Assembly (NCBI GenBank): GCA_029204225.1
Contig: CM055112.1
Location: 25,309,922-25,373,921 of the forward strand
DNA: 64,000 nt
Source: Diphasiastrum complanatum
Taxonomy: Eukaryota > Streptophyta > Lycopodiopsida > Lycopodiales > Lycopodiaceae
Direction: 5' to 3'
Each line of letters opens with the position of its first letter. Positions within the stretch are counted from its first letter, which is position 1. The notes beneath the pieces were generated by a model. It ran no database searches. It had not been told where the DNA came from and saw nothing but the letters and a program-made list of their open reading frames with translations. Position numbers and translations under genes: made by a program. Positions 33,165-45,474 of the stretch are shown here, in pieces.

Positions 33165-33335
33165 GAAAAATAGACGACCTCCGGCATTTTTTCTCTCTTC
33201 AAAATTTTGCGAAAAAGCTAAGGTGTCCTAAAACAGTTCAAGTCTTGAAGTAGATGACCTTTGGAATTTTCTCTCTCTTCGTCTTTTTGCGAAAAGCCGA
33301 AGGTGTTATAAAATAGTTGAACTTTGAACTGTTGC
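33165..33335. repeat. Diverged ~80-bp tandem duplication
   Basis: AATAGACGACCTCCGGCATTT...TTTTGCGAAAAAGCTAAGGTG and AGTAGATGACCTTTGGAATTT...TTTTTGCGAAAAGCCGAAGGTG are two diverged copies in tandem. A further pair of GCA(A/G)ACTGT(T/C)GCGA words lies at about 33425-33470. Confidence 0.6.
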
Positions 33336-33506
33336 AAAATATTTTAAATTGTTGAACTATGCTAATTTTGCATTTCAGGGAAATGCGAAATAGACGACAC
33401 TGTTGAAAACATAGTTCATCTCTGCAGACTGTCGCGACACTTAGAGTATTTTTGCAAACTGTTGCGATAGTAATGTATTTATGCATTCTTGTTCTGAATG
33501 CTAATT

Positions 33507-33657
33507 GTATGGGTTAATTATGTGCCAATGCGGAAATGTATTTTGCTCATTGCACCGATACGCTGAAACGCATCAGTATACAACTTATTACAAAGCAATT
33601 GGGCGCGATGCCATCGCAAAGGCAAATCCTGTAGTCAAGGCTCAAAGTTTAGAGTGA
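33507..33657 (+). pseudogene. AN1 finger fragment, unit copy 3
   Basis: The 3' end of an A20/AN1 gene only: LYGLIMCQCGNVFCSLHRYAETH, then QYTTYYKAIGRDAIAKANPVVKA. The last zinc ligand Cys is Tyr (HQY), and the C-terminus ends SLE*. The A20 half, linker and start codon are missing. Upstream sequence is the dispersed repeat, so the gene was truncated at about 33507. Confidence 0.75.
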
Positions 33658-33759
33658 ATTTGAATGATTGATAGTTGAATATCGCTTAAAAAACTTCCTT
33701 ATTCTATTGAGTCCTGAGCAACATCTATAGCGGAAATTTTTGCTCACAGATTATCGTAC

Positions 33760-35301
33760 TCATCGTGTGCATCGGGCCCGCTGCAAGATGAGGTGGCATC
33801 ACTTGAGAGCTCCTTCAGCTCAGCCAACTCTTCCTCGACAAGAGCCTTCGCATTCTCGAGCGGTTGTAAAACTAGACTCAAAAATTTTTGAGCATCTGGC
33901 CTTGGAGCTGGTTCAGCTTCGTGAGATCGACTGTGATTGACCCTACATTGGTACTCAGAGACAGAGCAGCTTCTACCTTTAGTCTTGCCATTCGCTCCTC
34001 TTGTAAATGTTTCTGGAGAGTGTGTTGATTCACAGCCAAAATTTGCTGCTTCAAAGAATCGTTTTGAGTCTGAAACTTGTCAGACTTGGCCTGAATCGTC
34101 TTATTTGTCTGCTTCAAAGAATCAGCTTCCTTTATTAGAGTCTGAAGCTGTGTTTCGAGAGAATGATTTTGTTCGATCAGCTTCGTGTTGTCTGATTCAA
34201 GCGAATCGATCTTCTCAAAGGACTCCTTCAGAGAGTCTATTGATTTCCTCTCTAAGTTGATAAGCTGCATCGTGAGTTGTCGGTGGTACTTGTCAAACTC
34301 ATATACTTTAGCCACTAGATTCTTGGCTTTCTCTGTCATGGATCGAAACCACTGGGACTGGTCGTCTGGTTCTTCTTCATCTGCCACAGGTGCCCCAGTG
34401 TCGCCTTCAACAGTTGTTCGTCCTTTGTCTGATGTGTCGGATTAGGTTGCGTCATCCTCATAGGTGGATGCACTCTGCTACTTCTGAGATGTGGAAGCAG
34501 ACGCTGGCTTTGAAGAATCAGCAGCAGCAGCAGCTCCATAGATATCCATTGCCATAGCTTCACTCTCCATAGTAGTGGTGGCTGCTACTTCGACTGCTGG
34601 TGCAGCATCGGATGTAACCGGAATAGGTATGGAAATGAGACTAGAAAGATCAATTGGCTTGGGAGCCAACATCCTTCCCATCAGTATTATTTTTGCGTGC
34701 TCAGTCAGAATTTGAAAATGAACGCACAGGCGAGAAACATGGGCTCCGACTCCAGAAAACTTTTGATGTTTGATCCAGTGCAGAAAATCTTTGTATGTGA
34801 TAACGCTGAAGCACACTAGATTACTCGCAAGCGCATCCAATATGTAACCAAAATTTTGAACTGAAATTGTTGCATCCGCATCCGTCAAAAATATTGCTTG
34901 GTTTGTGTATTTACAAAACAGTTTGAATGTTGTATCTCGGATCATAGAGATTTTGAACCCCTTCATGGGTATGAAGCAGTTGCTTAGGAAGTGGGCCGAT
35001 TCATCCACTGAATCTTTTTTTGTTGAAACCAGCTTCCCATGCAATGGTAGTCCGAGGGTTGTGCAGAACAAGTCTTCAGAGATGGTGAAGAATTTGCCTC
35101 GACATGAACTTTGAATTCCTCCTCCGAAATTGAATGGATAGAGTTCACAAACTCAATACTAACTTTAGAGAGGATGATGGAGGGGTCCACTTTCAAATCA
35201 CTCAACTTGCATAGATCCAAAAAGGATTGGATGGATGCCAGACGGATTTTTGCGTGTGCTTTCCGGATGATATTAGAGTTAGAACTTGATCCAGAAGCCA
35301 T
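33760..35301 (-). pseudogene. Third ORF of the gypsy element (3' of pol), coiled coil
   Basis: Starts MASGSSSNSNIIRKAHAKIR at 35301. One frameshift near 35085 restores a frame with RGKFFTISEDLFCTTLGLP, a motif like the folded domain of 'putative plant transposon' proteins. A Ser/Ala-rich linker has two in-frame stops (about 34478 and 34443). The C-terminal third (33878-34387) is a strong coiled coil (LERKSIDSLKESFEKIDSLE and following heptads). Another shift near 33880 leads to a last acidic helix that is cut at 33760. It is on the same strand as gag-pol and downstream of integrase. An additional ORF in this position is known in Athila/Tat-type elements. This protein has no transmembrane segment that I can see, so it is not obviously env-like. 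Confidence 0.6.
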
Positions 35302-35689
35302 TGGTTGAATGTTTGACGATAGCTCCGTAGATTACAATAGTTTGCAAAAGAGTGCTTTGATCGCAAAGAAAATGAGCGTAGGAAAGCATAAACTCACAGG
35401 CAAAAAGTGTACGAAAAATGAAAAATAACTCTGATAAGCAGTAGTGGTGTGGAAGGGATGATGACGTGGCATGGTGACTTGACATCTGTCACTTCCATTT
35501 ATGGAGGACGTGCATGGCTCATTGTTTGAAACTATAATTTGACAGATCGATCTTTAATGACAAAAGACCATTTGTGAAAAGAAAAGAAATAAATGAAGAA
35601 GAAACAATATCTGTTTGGATATGTAAGCGTACACACGTCTGAATAATGATGATCACATGGCCATCATCTTTAATGGAGGGGTACAAAAA

Positions 35690-36180
35690 GGTAGGTTGGA
35701 AAATTCTCAAAAGATTCTCGAAAATATGCTAGAAAGATTTTAGAAAAGTTTCGCGAAAGTTTCTCGAAGGATTCTAAAAAATGATATAGAAACTCTCAAA
35801 ATTTTCTTGAAAATTTTAGCGACATACGAGAAAATTTTTCGAAAAAATAGAGAAAATGCTAGAAAAGATTCAGAGAAATTCTCAAAAATGATTTACGAAA
35901 ATTTGAACACATTTGAATTAACAAATTGAGTGTCGCGAAAAGTTCTCGAAAAGTTATCGAAAATACTTTTAAAATGATATTGAAAGATTGAGAGAAGTCA
36001 AGAAATTTTTTTGAAAAATTCACGAAACATTATGAAAAATGTTGAACGGTGGTAGAAAATTTCACGAAAATTTCTAAAAAAAAATAAAAGAAAAGTCGTG
36101 AAAAATTTTAGACAAGATAAAAGAAAATTTTCAATTAATTCCAAAAAAATACTAAAAAATAATAAGAATAAAAAAAATTC
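35690..36180. repeat. AT-rich block with repeated TTCnnGAA cores
   Basis: A degenerate internal repeat of the type AAGTTTCTCGAAAATTTT between integrase and the third ORF. It contains six exact TTCnnGAA cores at 35715, 35750, 35761, 35943, 36019 and 36061, and many near matches (GAAAnnTTT). TTCnnGAA is the two-unit core of a heat-shock element. Whether this is regulatory or only low complexity cannot be decided from sequence. Confidence 0.55.
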
Positions 36181-36184
36181 TGGT

Positions 36185-37674
36185 CAAAGGTAGTATTTCT
36201 TTAGTCTGGACCCGTTAATACGTGTAGGTAATAGTTCACCTTCAAGTGATTGAAGTTGCACAGAACCATTGTCAAACACCTCTATGACTTTATACGGTCC
36301 AAGCCATCGCATATGGAGTTTTCTGGGGGAACTTTTGATGGCGACTGCCATATATCAGCGCATAATCATCAGTTCTTTCTATGATCTTGGATTTCCTCTG
36401 TTAGTTTTTGTGAAGTCTCACGAGCTTCAGCTAGTTCTTCAATATTAGTCAACCTTTCGTTTATACATTCTACATTTGTTCGTTAAACTTCAATACGAAA
36501 GGTTTTCACCTCAAATTCAATCGGCAAAATAGGATGCATACCATACATAAGAAAATATGGTGTCTGTTTCGTCATAATTTTACCTGTGTTGCGATAAGCC
36601 CATAGAAATGATGGTAGTTTCTGATCCCAATCTGTTGCATGTGCAATAGTAATTTTGTTCAAGATCTTACATAAAATTCCATTAGCTCTTTCTGTCAACC
36701 CGCTTGCTTTTGGATTATACGGTGTAGTTTTTTTGTGTTTGATCAGGAAATAAATTGTCAGCAACTGTATAGTGTCATTTAAAAAATGTGTACCTCGATC
36801 ACTTACTAGTTCAAGAGGACAACCATATCTTGTGATTATACTTTTGCATAAGAATGTCACGACAGTTTTCGCATCGTTTTGTCGCCTCTACTTCAACGTT
36901 CTTTGTAGTATAATCTGTTGCAACTAGAATATAACGACATTTCGTATGTCGGGTAACAGGTTTGATTGGACCGACAAAGTCAATCCCCCACTTCTCGAAT
37001 GGTGCAAGAGGCAGGATTAGTGTCAACGGCCAATTCATTGCTTTTGTAGGCTTACCAGTTCTCTGGCATGGATCACATGAACGAATAAAATTTGATACAT
37101 CCTTGAACATTGTTGGCCACCAATACTTGACAGTCAATATCTTATTAATTGTATTTTTCAAAGTAAAATGTCCACCAACATCTTCTGAGTGTAAGGCTTT
37201 AACGACCTTTTTAATGTCTTCAGTTTCGAGACATATTCGTAGTTGATGGTCAACACCAAGCTTGTACAGAACATTGTTAATAATTGTATAAGGTGCTATC
37301 TTATATTGGAAAACCGTCTTTTGCTCCAAATCGTAACCATCCGGATATATCTGATCCTTGAGATAAGTAATGATATCAGAATATAGTGAATTTGTAGATA
37401 AAATCTTGAATAAATGTTTGTCTGAAAAATCATCATTGACAGGGTCTTCAGTTTTTCTGGTGCTGAGTCGCGATAGATAATCAGCATTCGTATGATATTT
37501 TTCTTGACGAAGCTCTACTTGATAAGTGAATTCTTGCAAAAGTAGAACCCATCGAGCAATTCGTCCTGATAGATCTGGTTTATTTACAAGATACTTAAGA
37601 GCATAATGATGCACATGAAAAATAAATGCATATCCCAGCAAATAATGCCGAAATTTTTTAACAGTGAAAATCAT
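36185..37674 (-). pseudogene. pol: Gypsy RNase H end and integrase
   Basis: From 37674 the frame completes RNase H ([30 protein letters not shown]). It then gives an H2C2 zinc finger ([10 protein letters not shown]...SCDPCQRT), the first catalytic Asp in WGIDFVGPI, and, after a frameshift at about 36850, the second Asp in LVSDRGTHF and the Glu in SGLTERANGIL. A GPY-type C-terminus (RWLGPYKVIEVFDNGSVQL) ends near 36185. There is no chromodomain. Catalytic residues are present but the frame is broken. Confidence 0.82.
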
Positions 37675-37691
37675 GCCAAGTGCTTTTCTTT

Positions 37692-38890
37692 CTATAGCAG
37701 AATAATTCTTCTTTGAGCATTGAGTTGTCGACTCGCATAGTAGATGGGATGATCCTTCTTCTGGTCGTCCTTCTGGCTTAGACAGACGCCAATACCAAAT
37801 GCAGAAATATCCACATAACTGTGGAACAAAATAGCCCAGTTGGGTGGTCTCAGAATAGGAGCATTGATCAATCTTTGCTTAAGTTCTTCGAATGCTTTCT
37901 GCTGTTCATTTGTCCACAAGTATTCCACTTGTTTCTTCAGTAGATGTGTAAGAGAGACAACAATAGAAGCATGATTTTGAATAAATTTCTTGTAGTAGCC
38001 GACATGTCCTAAGAAAGCTCTTAGTTCACGTAAATTGGTTGGTATCTGGAGATTCTTTATAAGCTCGACTTTATCTGTGTCGACTTCTATTCCTCTGTTA
38101 GATATTCTATGTCCGAGCAGTATTCCTTCCTTCATACCAAAAAAACATTTCTTTGGATGAAGAGATAAACAAGTATCTCGACACCATTGCAATGTTAATT
38201 TCAACTTCTGCAGGTGTGTCTTCATATCATTGTATACACATAAATCATCAATAAATATTTCAAAAAAAATTCTCAGGAAGACAGCGAAAATTAACATCAT
38301 GATTCACTGGAAAGTCACTGGAGCGTTACAAAGACCAAAGGGCATTTTGTTGTAAGTGCCCCAATCCGTAGTGAATGTGGTCTTTGAATGATCCTCCTTT
38401 CGCACTCCAACCTGATTATGTCTAGAAAAGCCATCACAGAAACTGTAATGCTCTTGACCAGCAACCTGATCTAGGATGGAATCAGTGAAAGGAGAGGATG
38501 ATGGTCCTTCCTTGTGGCAGCATTGAGTTTGCAGAAATCCTAGCATATTTGTATTTTGCCAGTTTTCTTTTTTGGGATGACAACAATGGGTGAAACCCAT
38601 TCACTACTTAAGACGGGATAAATTATACCTGTCTTAAGGTGCTTGTTAAGTTCGTCCTTGACCATGAGAGAGTACTTAGGATTGAGACGATATTGTCTCT
38701 GTTGAATAGGTACAGCATCTTCCCTAAGATCAATTTGGTGCTCTCCGAATTCTGCAGGTATACCCTTCAAATCGTCAAGCGACCAGGCAAAAACGTCTTG
38801 ATACTCCTTCAATAGTTCGGTGAATTCCGCTAACTCCGATTCTCTAAGTGACTTCAAAACATGCACAAAACCTGCCAGGTGCAAGTTCAA
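37692..38890 (-). pseudogene. pol: Gypsy reverse transcriptase / RNase H
   Basis: RT starts within the frame at 38890 (FVHVLKSLRESELAEFTELL, QRQYRLNPKYSLMVKDEL, WVSPIVVIPKKKTGKIQIC). It shifts near 38560 into a frame with QTQCCHKEGPSSSPFTDSIL and MPFGLCNAPVTFQ, then shifts again near 38300 into FIDDLCVYND, the Y/F-x-D-D polymerase site. GHRISNRGIEVD, LRELRAFLGHVGYYKKFI and the RNase H opening ([15 protein letters not shown]) follow. Three reading frames for one domain show neutral decay. Confidence 0.85.
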
Positions 38891-39700
38891 TCAGTTCAGT
38901 AGAATCTGGTAAAATGATACCTTCTATCATACTGGCCTTGGTATGGCCATGAATTTTGCGCATAGTTGACTCCACAGATGTTTTCTTGTCATCAACCTGG
39001 TTCTTGTTACCAAATTCGTGTTCAGATTTGTCACTTGAATCGTCATACTCTTTCGAGTTCGTGTCTGCAACGTTAATTTCTTCATACAAAACATCCGCTT
39101 CAGCGTTGCTGGCATTGAAGAATTCTTTGTCATCAACATTCTTGTAACATTCAAAGTACTGCACTTCAATATCATATTCATTGAGAACAATATTCAAGGC
39201 ATACAAAGATTCTTCTGATGTAAAGCTGGTGTCGGACAAAGGAGATTCACCTTCATATTTGTCACGACTCCAGGTTATGATTTGTTCTGCTGGCTTACCT
39301 CGGTTATTGGTCTCACCAGTCTAAAATCTCAGCTCTCTGGATTTCCAATGTACACTTGCGTTTGATTGATAAAGCCAAGGTCGTCCAATCAGCATAGAAT
39401 AGGATGACAAACCGAGTGGTCTGATAACAATGAAATTCATTGTGAATGGCTTTTGAATGTAGACAGTGACATTCTTCAGTTCTCCAACGTGTTTTTGTCG
39501 TGTCGAATCAGCTAACTTGATGTTTCGCTGTGTCGGTTGAATGTCAGTCAGCCCCAAAGCATGAGATGTGTCTTCTGTTATTATATTTACACTAGAACCA
39601 GAGTCAATTGGCACTTTTTTGATCAGGCATCCCGCAATGGCAATATCAATCTCAGGTGCACCGAAATCACCTAAATCGATAGACAAAACACCAACATCTA
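38844..39700 (-). pseudogene. Gypsy aspartic protease and spacer
   Basis: The protease opens GDFGAPEIDIAIAG and has its active site in VPIDSGSSVNIITED (about 39590-39610), ending MLIGRPWLYQ. Past a stop at about 39318-39320, the same frame goes on through a long acidic spacer (39239-38844) to the RT. An A-run near 39710-39722 carries the frameshift from the gag side. Confidence 0.8.
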
Positions 39701-39819
39701 GCAGAGAAATTTTTTTTTCTTTTTGGGCACAAAAAGACCTTTTAGTTGCTTTCTTTAATAAGTGTTATCAGCCAACAGTTGCTCAAAAGTAATGTTTAAA
39801 TGAAGGGATCCAATATCAG

Positions 39820-41672
39820 TCACGATGTCATATTCTTTCGTCTTCGATTTTGAGGTTGGTTTATCGATAACAACACTAGACAATTTCGTCTTCGCGATTT
39901 CTTCGTCCTCTTCCTCGAAAGTGACCACCTTCTATGCAGCAGTTGTCTGAAGTTCAGCGTTAATGATTTTCTTTGCTTCTGCCAAGATATCTTTTGCAAA
40001 TAACTTCGCAGCATCGCGGTCATAGTCAGGGTCATCTTTGAGATCTTCTTTAGTCGTAGATTTGTTCGTTGTTTTGCGAGAGGATTTCTTCTTCGAAAAT
40101 TTTTTGCGCTTTGTCGAAGATTTTTGATCAGGTTTCGAGGAGCTTTTGCTTCTTGTTGTGACTTTGAATAATTTCTCCACATCACTTGGCCAGAACTGAT
40201 CTTCTTTCTTTGCCAGTTATCCTTCAATAATGTCAATTCTCTATACAACAGCATCAGTCGTAGCTTTCGCTTTTGTGTCTACAGCAGCTGGTGTTGCTAC
40301 CTACTAATATTTGGGTCACGGCTTGTTGCGGCTAAGGGCAGTCAAGATACTTGTGGCCAGGCTCTCTCCAATTTGAGCATAATGGTACATAACCAATCAG
40401 CTTTCGCGGTAGAGGACAGTCAGGAGAAAAATGTCTCGGCTCTCCACAGTTGTAGCAGTTGCCCGAAATTGGTTTAGTCGCGGTTTGAGACTTCACTGAT
40501 CCAACAAATTCAGGAGGATTATGTCTTCTTGGTGCGAACTTGGGTCTGTCCTGCTGGGTTGATGCTGCAATACCCTGTACATAGTTAGTAGTCGCATCAT
40601 TTTGAAAGATAAAAAGTACCTCCTGGGCAAGATCTTCAATGTATTTGACATTCACAGTAGTGCAATCTTCCTTAGTGTGTCCAGAAGTTCCACATTTCGT
40701 ACACCGCATTTCTAAGTTGGAAGAAGACGCTTTTGGTCTTTTATCTGCAACTTCAGAGATTTGCACTTATACATCATTAAACTTTTCCACATTGGATGTT
40801 GACGACTTATCCTCAACAACTTCTGTGTCGTCCTTTCGTTTAGTTCGTCGTTTATTCTTTCTCTCTCCTTTGTGAGCTTCTGATTTTGATGAATTGCTGC
40901 TTTTAGATTCCGAGCATGAAGAACTAGTACTTGAATCAGAATCAGAATCATCATCGCTGTCACTAGAATCAGACTTCAACTTTCGAGATTTCTTTGTTGA
41001 TCCTCGTTTTCATGCTAGTTTTGAGGTCTCAAAATTTTCGGCACTAGCTATTACTGCTGCTAAGGAGGTCATGTCCCCTTGTCTGCAATACCGATCAATC
41101 TCTGGTGGTAAACCAGCCAAAAACCATTTGATCTACATATCCACGGGATATACACCGATTAGTTTTCCTATGAGATTTTTAACCTTACGTGTATATTTGC
41201 GAAGGGATTCTTTACTCTTCTTCTGAACATTGTTCAGACGTCTAAGAACTCTAGATTTGTAACCGATCTCTCTGAACTAGTTTAGAAATGCATCTTTCAG
41301 CAAGTACCAGGTTCCTACACGACCTGGTTCAACTTGGCTGTACCAGATGCGCGCCTGCTTTCTTAGTAGACCAGGGAAGATTCGTAGTTTGTCTACGTCA
41401 GTTCTCTCGTTATTCACATTAGCGATTGACTCGAATTGTGAGACATAGCTATCTGCATTATCGAAAGAAGTCCCTTTAAAATAATTGTATTTAATTTTAG
41501 AGATAGAAGTGAAACATGCAGCGGGACCCTCCATATTGAAGTTAATTAGGAGTTCAAGTAATTGGGCAGTGATTTCGTCTAGATTTCTTCGACTAGTACT
41601 CTCACCTTGTCTTCATAAAAATTCCTCTCTAAGCTTACAATATCGTTTTAATTTGGATTCTCTATCTGACAT
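39820..41672 (-). pseudogene. gag: Gypsy gag with three zinc knuckles
   Basis: In-frame from an ATG at 41672 (MSDRESKLKRYCKL), close to the primer site. The capsid part includes FKGTSFDNADSYVSQF and LRKQARIWYSQ...LLKDAFLN. A Ser/Asp-rich tract follows (SDSSDSDDDSDSDSSTSSS). Three CCHC knuckles are CTKCGTSGHTKEDC, CYNCGEPRHFSPDC and a decayed CSNWREPGHKYLDC (second Cys lost). Stops interrupt the frame at about 41615, 41277, 41150, 41010, 40767 and 40330. After that a lysine-rich region continues in another frame towards protease. Dead gag. Confidence 0.8.
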
Positions 41673-41723
41673 ACACTAATATGGAGATGGATTTGTCAGA
41701 TTTCTTAAAAGTTTCCTAAACTA

Positions 41724-41741
41724 TCTCCGGCAATGGCGCCA
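41724..41741 (-). other. Primer-binding site, tRNA-Asp type
   Basis: On minus, TGGCGCCATTGCCGGAGA, two changes from the TGGCGCCGTTGCCGGGGA site that I recall for Asp-tRNA-primed plant gypsy elements of the Athila/Tat kind. Confidence 0.7.
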
Positions 41742-41745
41742 AAAA

Positions 41746-43011
41746 TTGGTATATGTCGTACTATACCAACAAGATTAATATAGATTTTATAGTAAATAAT
41801 GTCGTTCCCACAGAGGACAGTGTTAGAAAGTTATGTATTTGGTACAATTATGGCAAGTGGTTTCGAGCATTATTTTGGTTGTCGACAGACATTAAAAAGT
41901 AACCAGTATTACTTATGTTTGGAATGGGTAATGTTAATATATTCCGAACAACAATCTGGCCCTTATCGAATCGAAGGAAGCGCGTTCTACAGATGAGATG
42001 TTATCAGAGTGGTACAGCAGTACTACACTCTGGCTGATTAAGGTGTCAACAGAGAATCAAGAATTGTTCGATGTATTCGCGACTGTACAGACAATTAATT
42101 AATCGCATTCGCGAACTTATTCATTTCTAAACAGAAGTCCTCAACAACTAAAATCCAACTTAATGGTTAAAGAACGCGAAGAGTTTTAGAACACGTTAGA
42201 AATCTATGCCAATAAGGAAAAACAGATCAAAGACTTAATTCTTCATACAGGGACTGTCATCTCATATGTATATATACAGCTTGATTCAATAATCGTGCTA
42301 GACTGTACCAAAGATAGTCGTTATTCGAGTGCCGAAAAGAAAGTATTTGCGACAGATGAATAAGATGGTTTTAAGACAGTTCTTTAGAGCATGCTTTACG
42401 GATACACAACAAATGACTGTAATGCATTAGAGCATTTGTCTGATCATAGAGTAATTCATGAAATACATTAGAGATTGTTGGCAGACTCAAGATCACTCAC
42501 ACTCAACAATGTGGAGAACAAAGATAAGAGAGAATAACTTTCAGAACTCTATTCACTTCTTCAATCTCTTACATAAGCATAAACTCTTCTCTCTCGATGA
42601 TCGAGACTGAAGTGTGAGATCGATATATGTTCTACGGGGCTAACAAACACACCTCTTAAACAATGGGTGCGTCACTCCCGCAAAAGGGTCTAGTTAACAA
42701 TTAGACTGAAAATACGTTCAACTATACCATAGGAGGTATACTTAACTATGACTTAAAGTTTACTCTAGTTTAACATGTCTTTTCGTATCTAGTCATTTTG
42801 TATAGACGACCAAGTAAAGGTTATCCAAGACAATGTCTTTTCCTTTTAAAGGTCTTGCCCTTAATTACAAGGCAAGTACTTAGGAGATATATTCCCGAAA
42901 AATGACTTAGGCCTCTTCATGATTTATACTTAACCAGCTCATATCTTCATTTTCGAGTATATCATGCCATATTTATGTTGATATTCAATATTTAACATTT
43001 TCGTGGCATCA
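41746..43011 (-). repeat. Probable 5' LTR of the gypsy element
   Basis: Lies outside the primer site and ends where unit copy 3 resumes. No second LTR exists in the window, so boundaries are inferred from the primer site and from the host repeat. It is non-coding and includes no recognisable gene. Confidence 0.5.
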
Positions 43012-43204
43012 CATATCTCCTCATTGCATTGACGATTTCAGGTCAAGTGTTAAGAACAATAATGTTGCGTATTCACAAATGACTAAATAACTAGTTAAAA
43101 GAGAGGTCCCAAACGTCACATGACGATTAGACCACTTCGCTCTCTTTATGTATGTGCAATTCGATCTTCTCTCATTAATCAGTTAATAAGAATGTAGTTA
43201 GTTA

Positions 43205-43330
<126 letters not shown>

Positions 43331-44075
43331 CCCGCTATGCTCTCTCTTTTTTCTGTGCGATGCAATGTGAATTCTCTAAAGGTATAAATTGTTTTATCTC
43401 AATATATGTTTCTTATACCTCCTCGTAATTGAAGCTTGGCAAAATCAAATCTGATGTGTGGGTAATGGGCCTTGGAAATTAGATAGCAACATTCGTGCAG
43501 ATTTGTGACTCGCTTGCTATGATACTCTAGTTTATAAATTAGCCTTAATCTATTCTCATTTAATTCGAGTATAAGAGTGCATGGATTTCGTATCCATATG
43601 TCACTATGTTGTGTTTGAGGGAAAGTACATATACGCTCATATCGAACAAACTTTCACAATACAGAGTTGATTGTTCGGTCATAGAGTTAGTTAGTATTTC
43701 TATTTAGTGGAACTTATGTGTAGTAGGAAGGGGCATATAAGGTGCATATTCATGGGGCATACACTTGCATGATTCATCCTTGTATATATGAGGTAAGGGA
43801 GTACCAATTTCTTTTACTTATATTTTAGAATACTTCGGAGAAAGCTAAGTTTTGGATTAATGTATGCAATATTTATCGAATGATTTGGCCTTTGAAATAC
43901 ATAACAAGGCTAAAGGCAAGATGTTTTGCTCACTTGTTTTTTAGTAGGTACTATTTTACTACCCACATAATTTGTGAATAAGTATGTGCTTGTGAAGAAT
44001 TCAAGTGAGTGTGGTCTAATGTCGAGGCTCACAAAGAACATTCTTATTCAATCCTAGTAAAAATGGCATAGTCCT

Positions 44076-44208
<133 letters not shown>

Positions 44209-44430
44209 GGCGGGGTATCTTTCTTCTCTTCTGATCTTAAATCTCATTCACTCAAGGTTCATAAGGTTGTTCTATTGGGAGATTGTTTTGGAATGTGCCA
44301 TTTTCCACACTCCCTATGATCATGTGTATAACAAGGTATCTATGTAGTGTCCATGGCAAGTAAAAAACATTCTCAATGCATGATCGATCCTATATGTGAC
44401 TTCCTCTTGAAATATACCTTCTCCAACAAA

Positions 44431-45474
44431 TTGTGTCCATTCTTGTGCATTTAGTTGTGAAAACGAAAACTACAAAATTTATGAGTAGTTTCATCACATC
44501 ATAAACAATAAATTATAATATTAATTTTTTGAAAGTGAATGTGATCATGAAATTGTAATATTCATCATATAATTTACGATGACTTTCATGAACAATAATC
44601 TAAAATTTTTATAGTGAGCTATAAAACTACAAATACTTAATAATAAAATTTGTCATTACTTTTGTTAAAACTAATTGCAATATTGTGAGTTATTTTATGA
44701 TTATAGATTGTGAGATTGTGACATGGAAAATACTCAAATATAAAAATAATAATTATTATTGTGAAATGAAGGTTACAATTGTTGAAAATGAAATTATAAA
44801 TGTTGACTTAAGTCAAGATTGACATTATTCAAATCACAAAATAGTCAATGTTGAAATCCAAAATGGGAAAAAAAACACATTTCAATTACTAAAGAACAAT
44901 GTAAAGCTAGAAAATGATGTTTATGCATTGTTACTAACGGTCATTTATCATGTCCAATATTAACAAATATTAAAACATCACATTAATGGCAAGGCCTTTG
45001 TGGTATGCCACATCATTCTTGTTTTATTTAACATTCCAAAACTAATTAGTTTGGCTCCAAGATTTGATACATTCTTTGAGTGGCCCATAATAAAGTGTTA
45101 ACAAAGTGCTTGCATTTGACTTCATTTAAATACATAAGTCACACAAGTATTTCTTAATCATTATTAAATTTTCATACATATCAAAATGTACAAACTTAAC
45201 ATAATTTTTGAAATTGATTATTGCATCACCCTAATTTATTACGTTAGCTTTATATGAAAGGCTACATACTCTACTACACAAGAATTTTATGGATTCGAAA
45301 ACAATAAATGAATTTGCTAAGCCGATATTTTAAAACTCAACTTCGAAGAAGTTTTTTACAAAGTTAGTTTTTGGAGAAAGACATCAATTCCATTCCTATT
45401 CTTGCCGGATTTTCTAAACAATGACCCAAAGTTTGAATCAATTGAAATCCTATGTAAAAAGGATAACTAGATAT
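44431..45474 (+). repeat. AT-rich arm A, split by a Copia insertion (left part)
   Basis: Co-linear with 2508-3711. Interrupted at 45474 by the Copia element and continued at 51790 (ATATATTTTAAGGG), as shown by the uninterrupted arm at about 60735-60760. Confidence 0.85.

Larger units (their letters stand above)
33760..43011 (-). mobile_element. Degenerate Ty3/gypsy retrotransposon with an extra 3' ORF
   Basis: Reads right to left: probable 5' LTR, primer site, gag with three zinc knuckles, protease, reverse transcriptase, RNase H, integrase, then a ~500-bp AT-rich block and a third ORF with a coiled coil. It is cut off inside that third ORF at 33759, so no 3' LTR remains. It splits unit copy 3: sequence ending ...CACAGATTATC at about 33759 resumes at about 43012 with TCTCCTCATTGCATTGACG, as in uninterrupted form at about 56010-56060. 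Many stops and frameshifts show it cannot move on its own. Confidence 0.85.

Noticed and set aside
33937-34445. Plus-strand ORFs rich in Ser/Glu/Leu
   Set aside because: Antisense shadows of the coiled-coil part of the gypsy third ORF, which has the convincing protein pattern on the minus strand.
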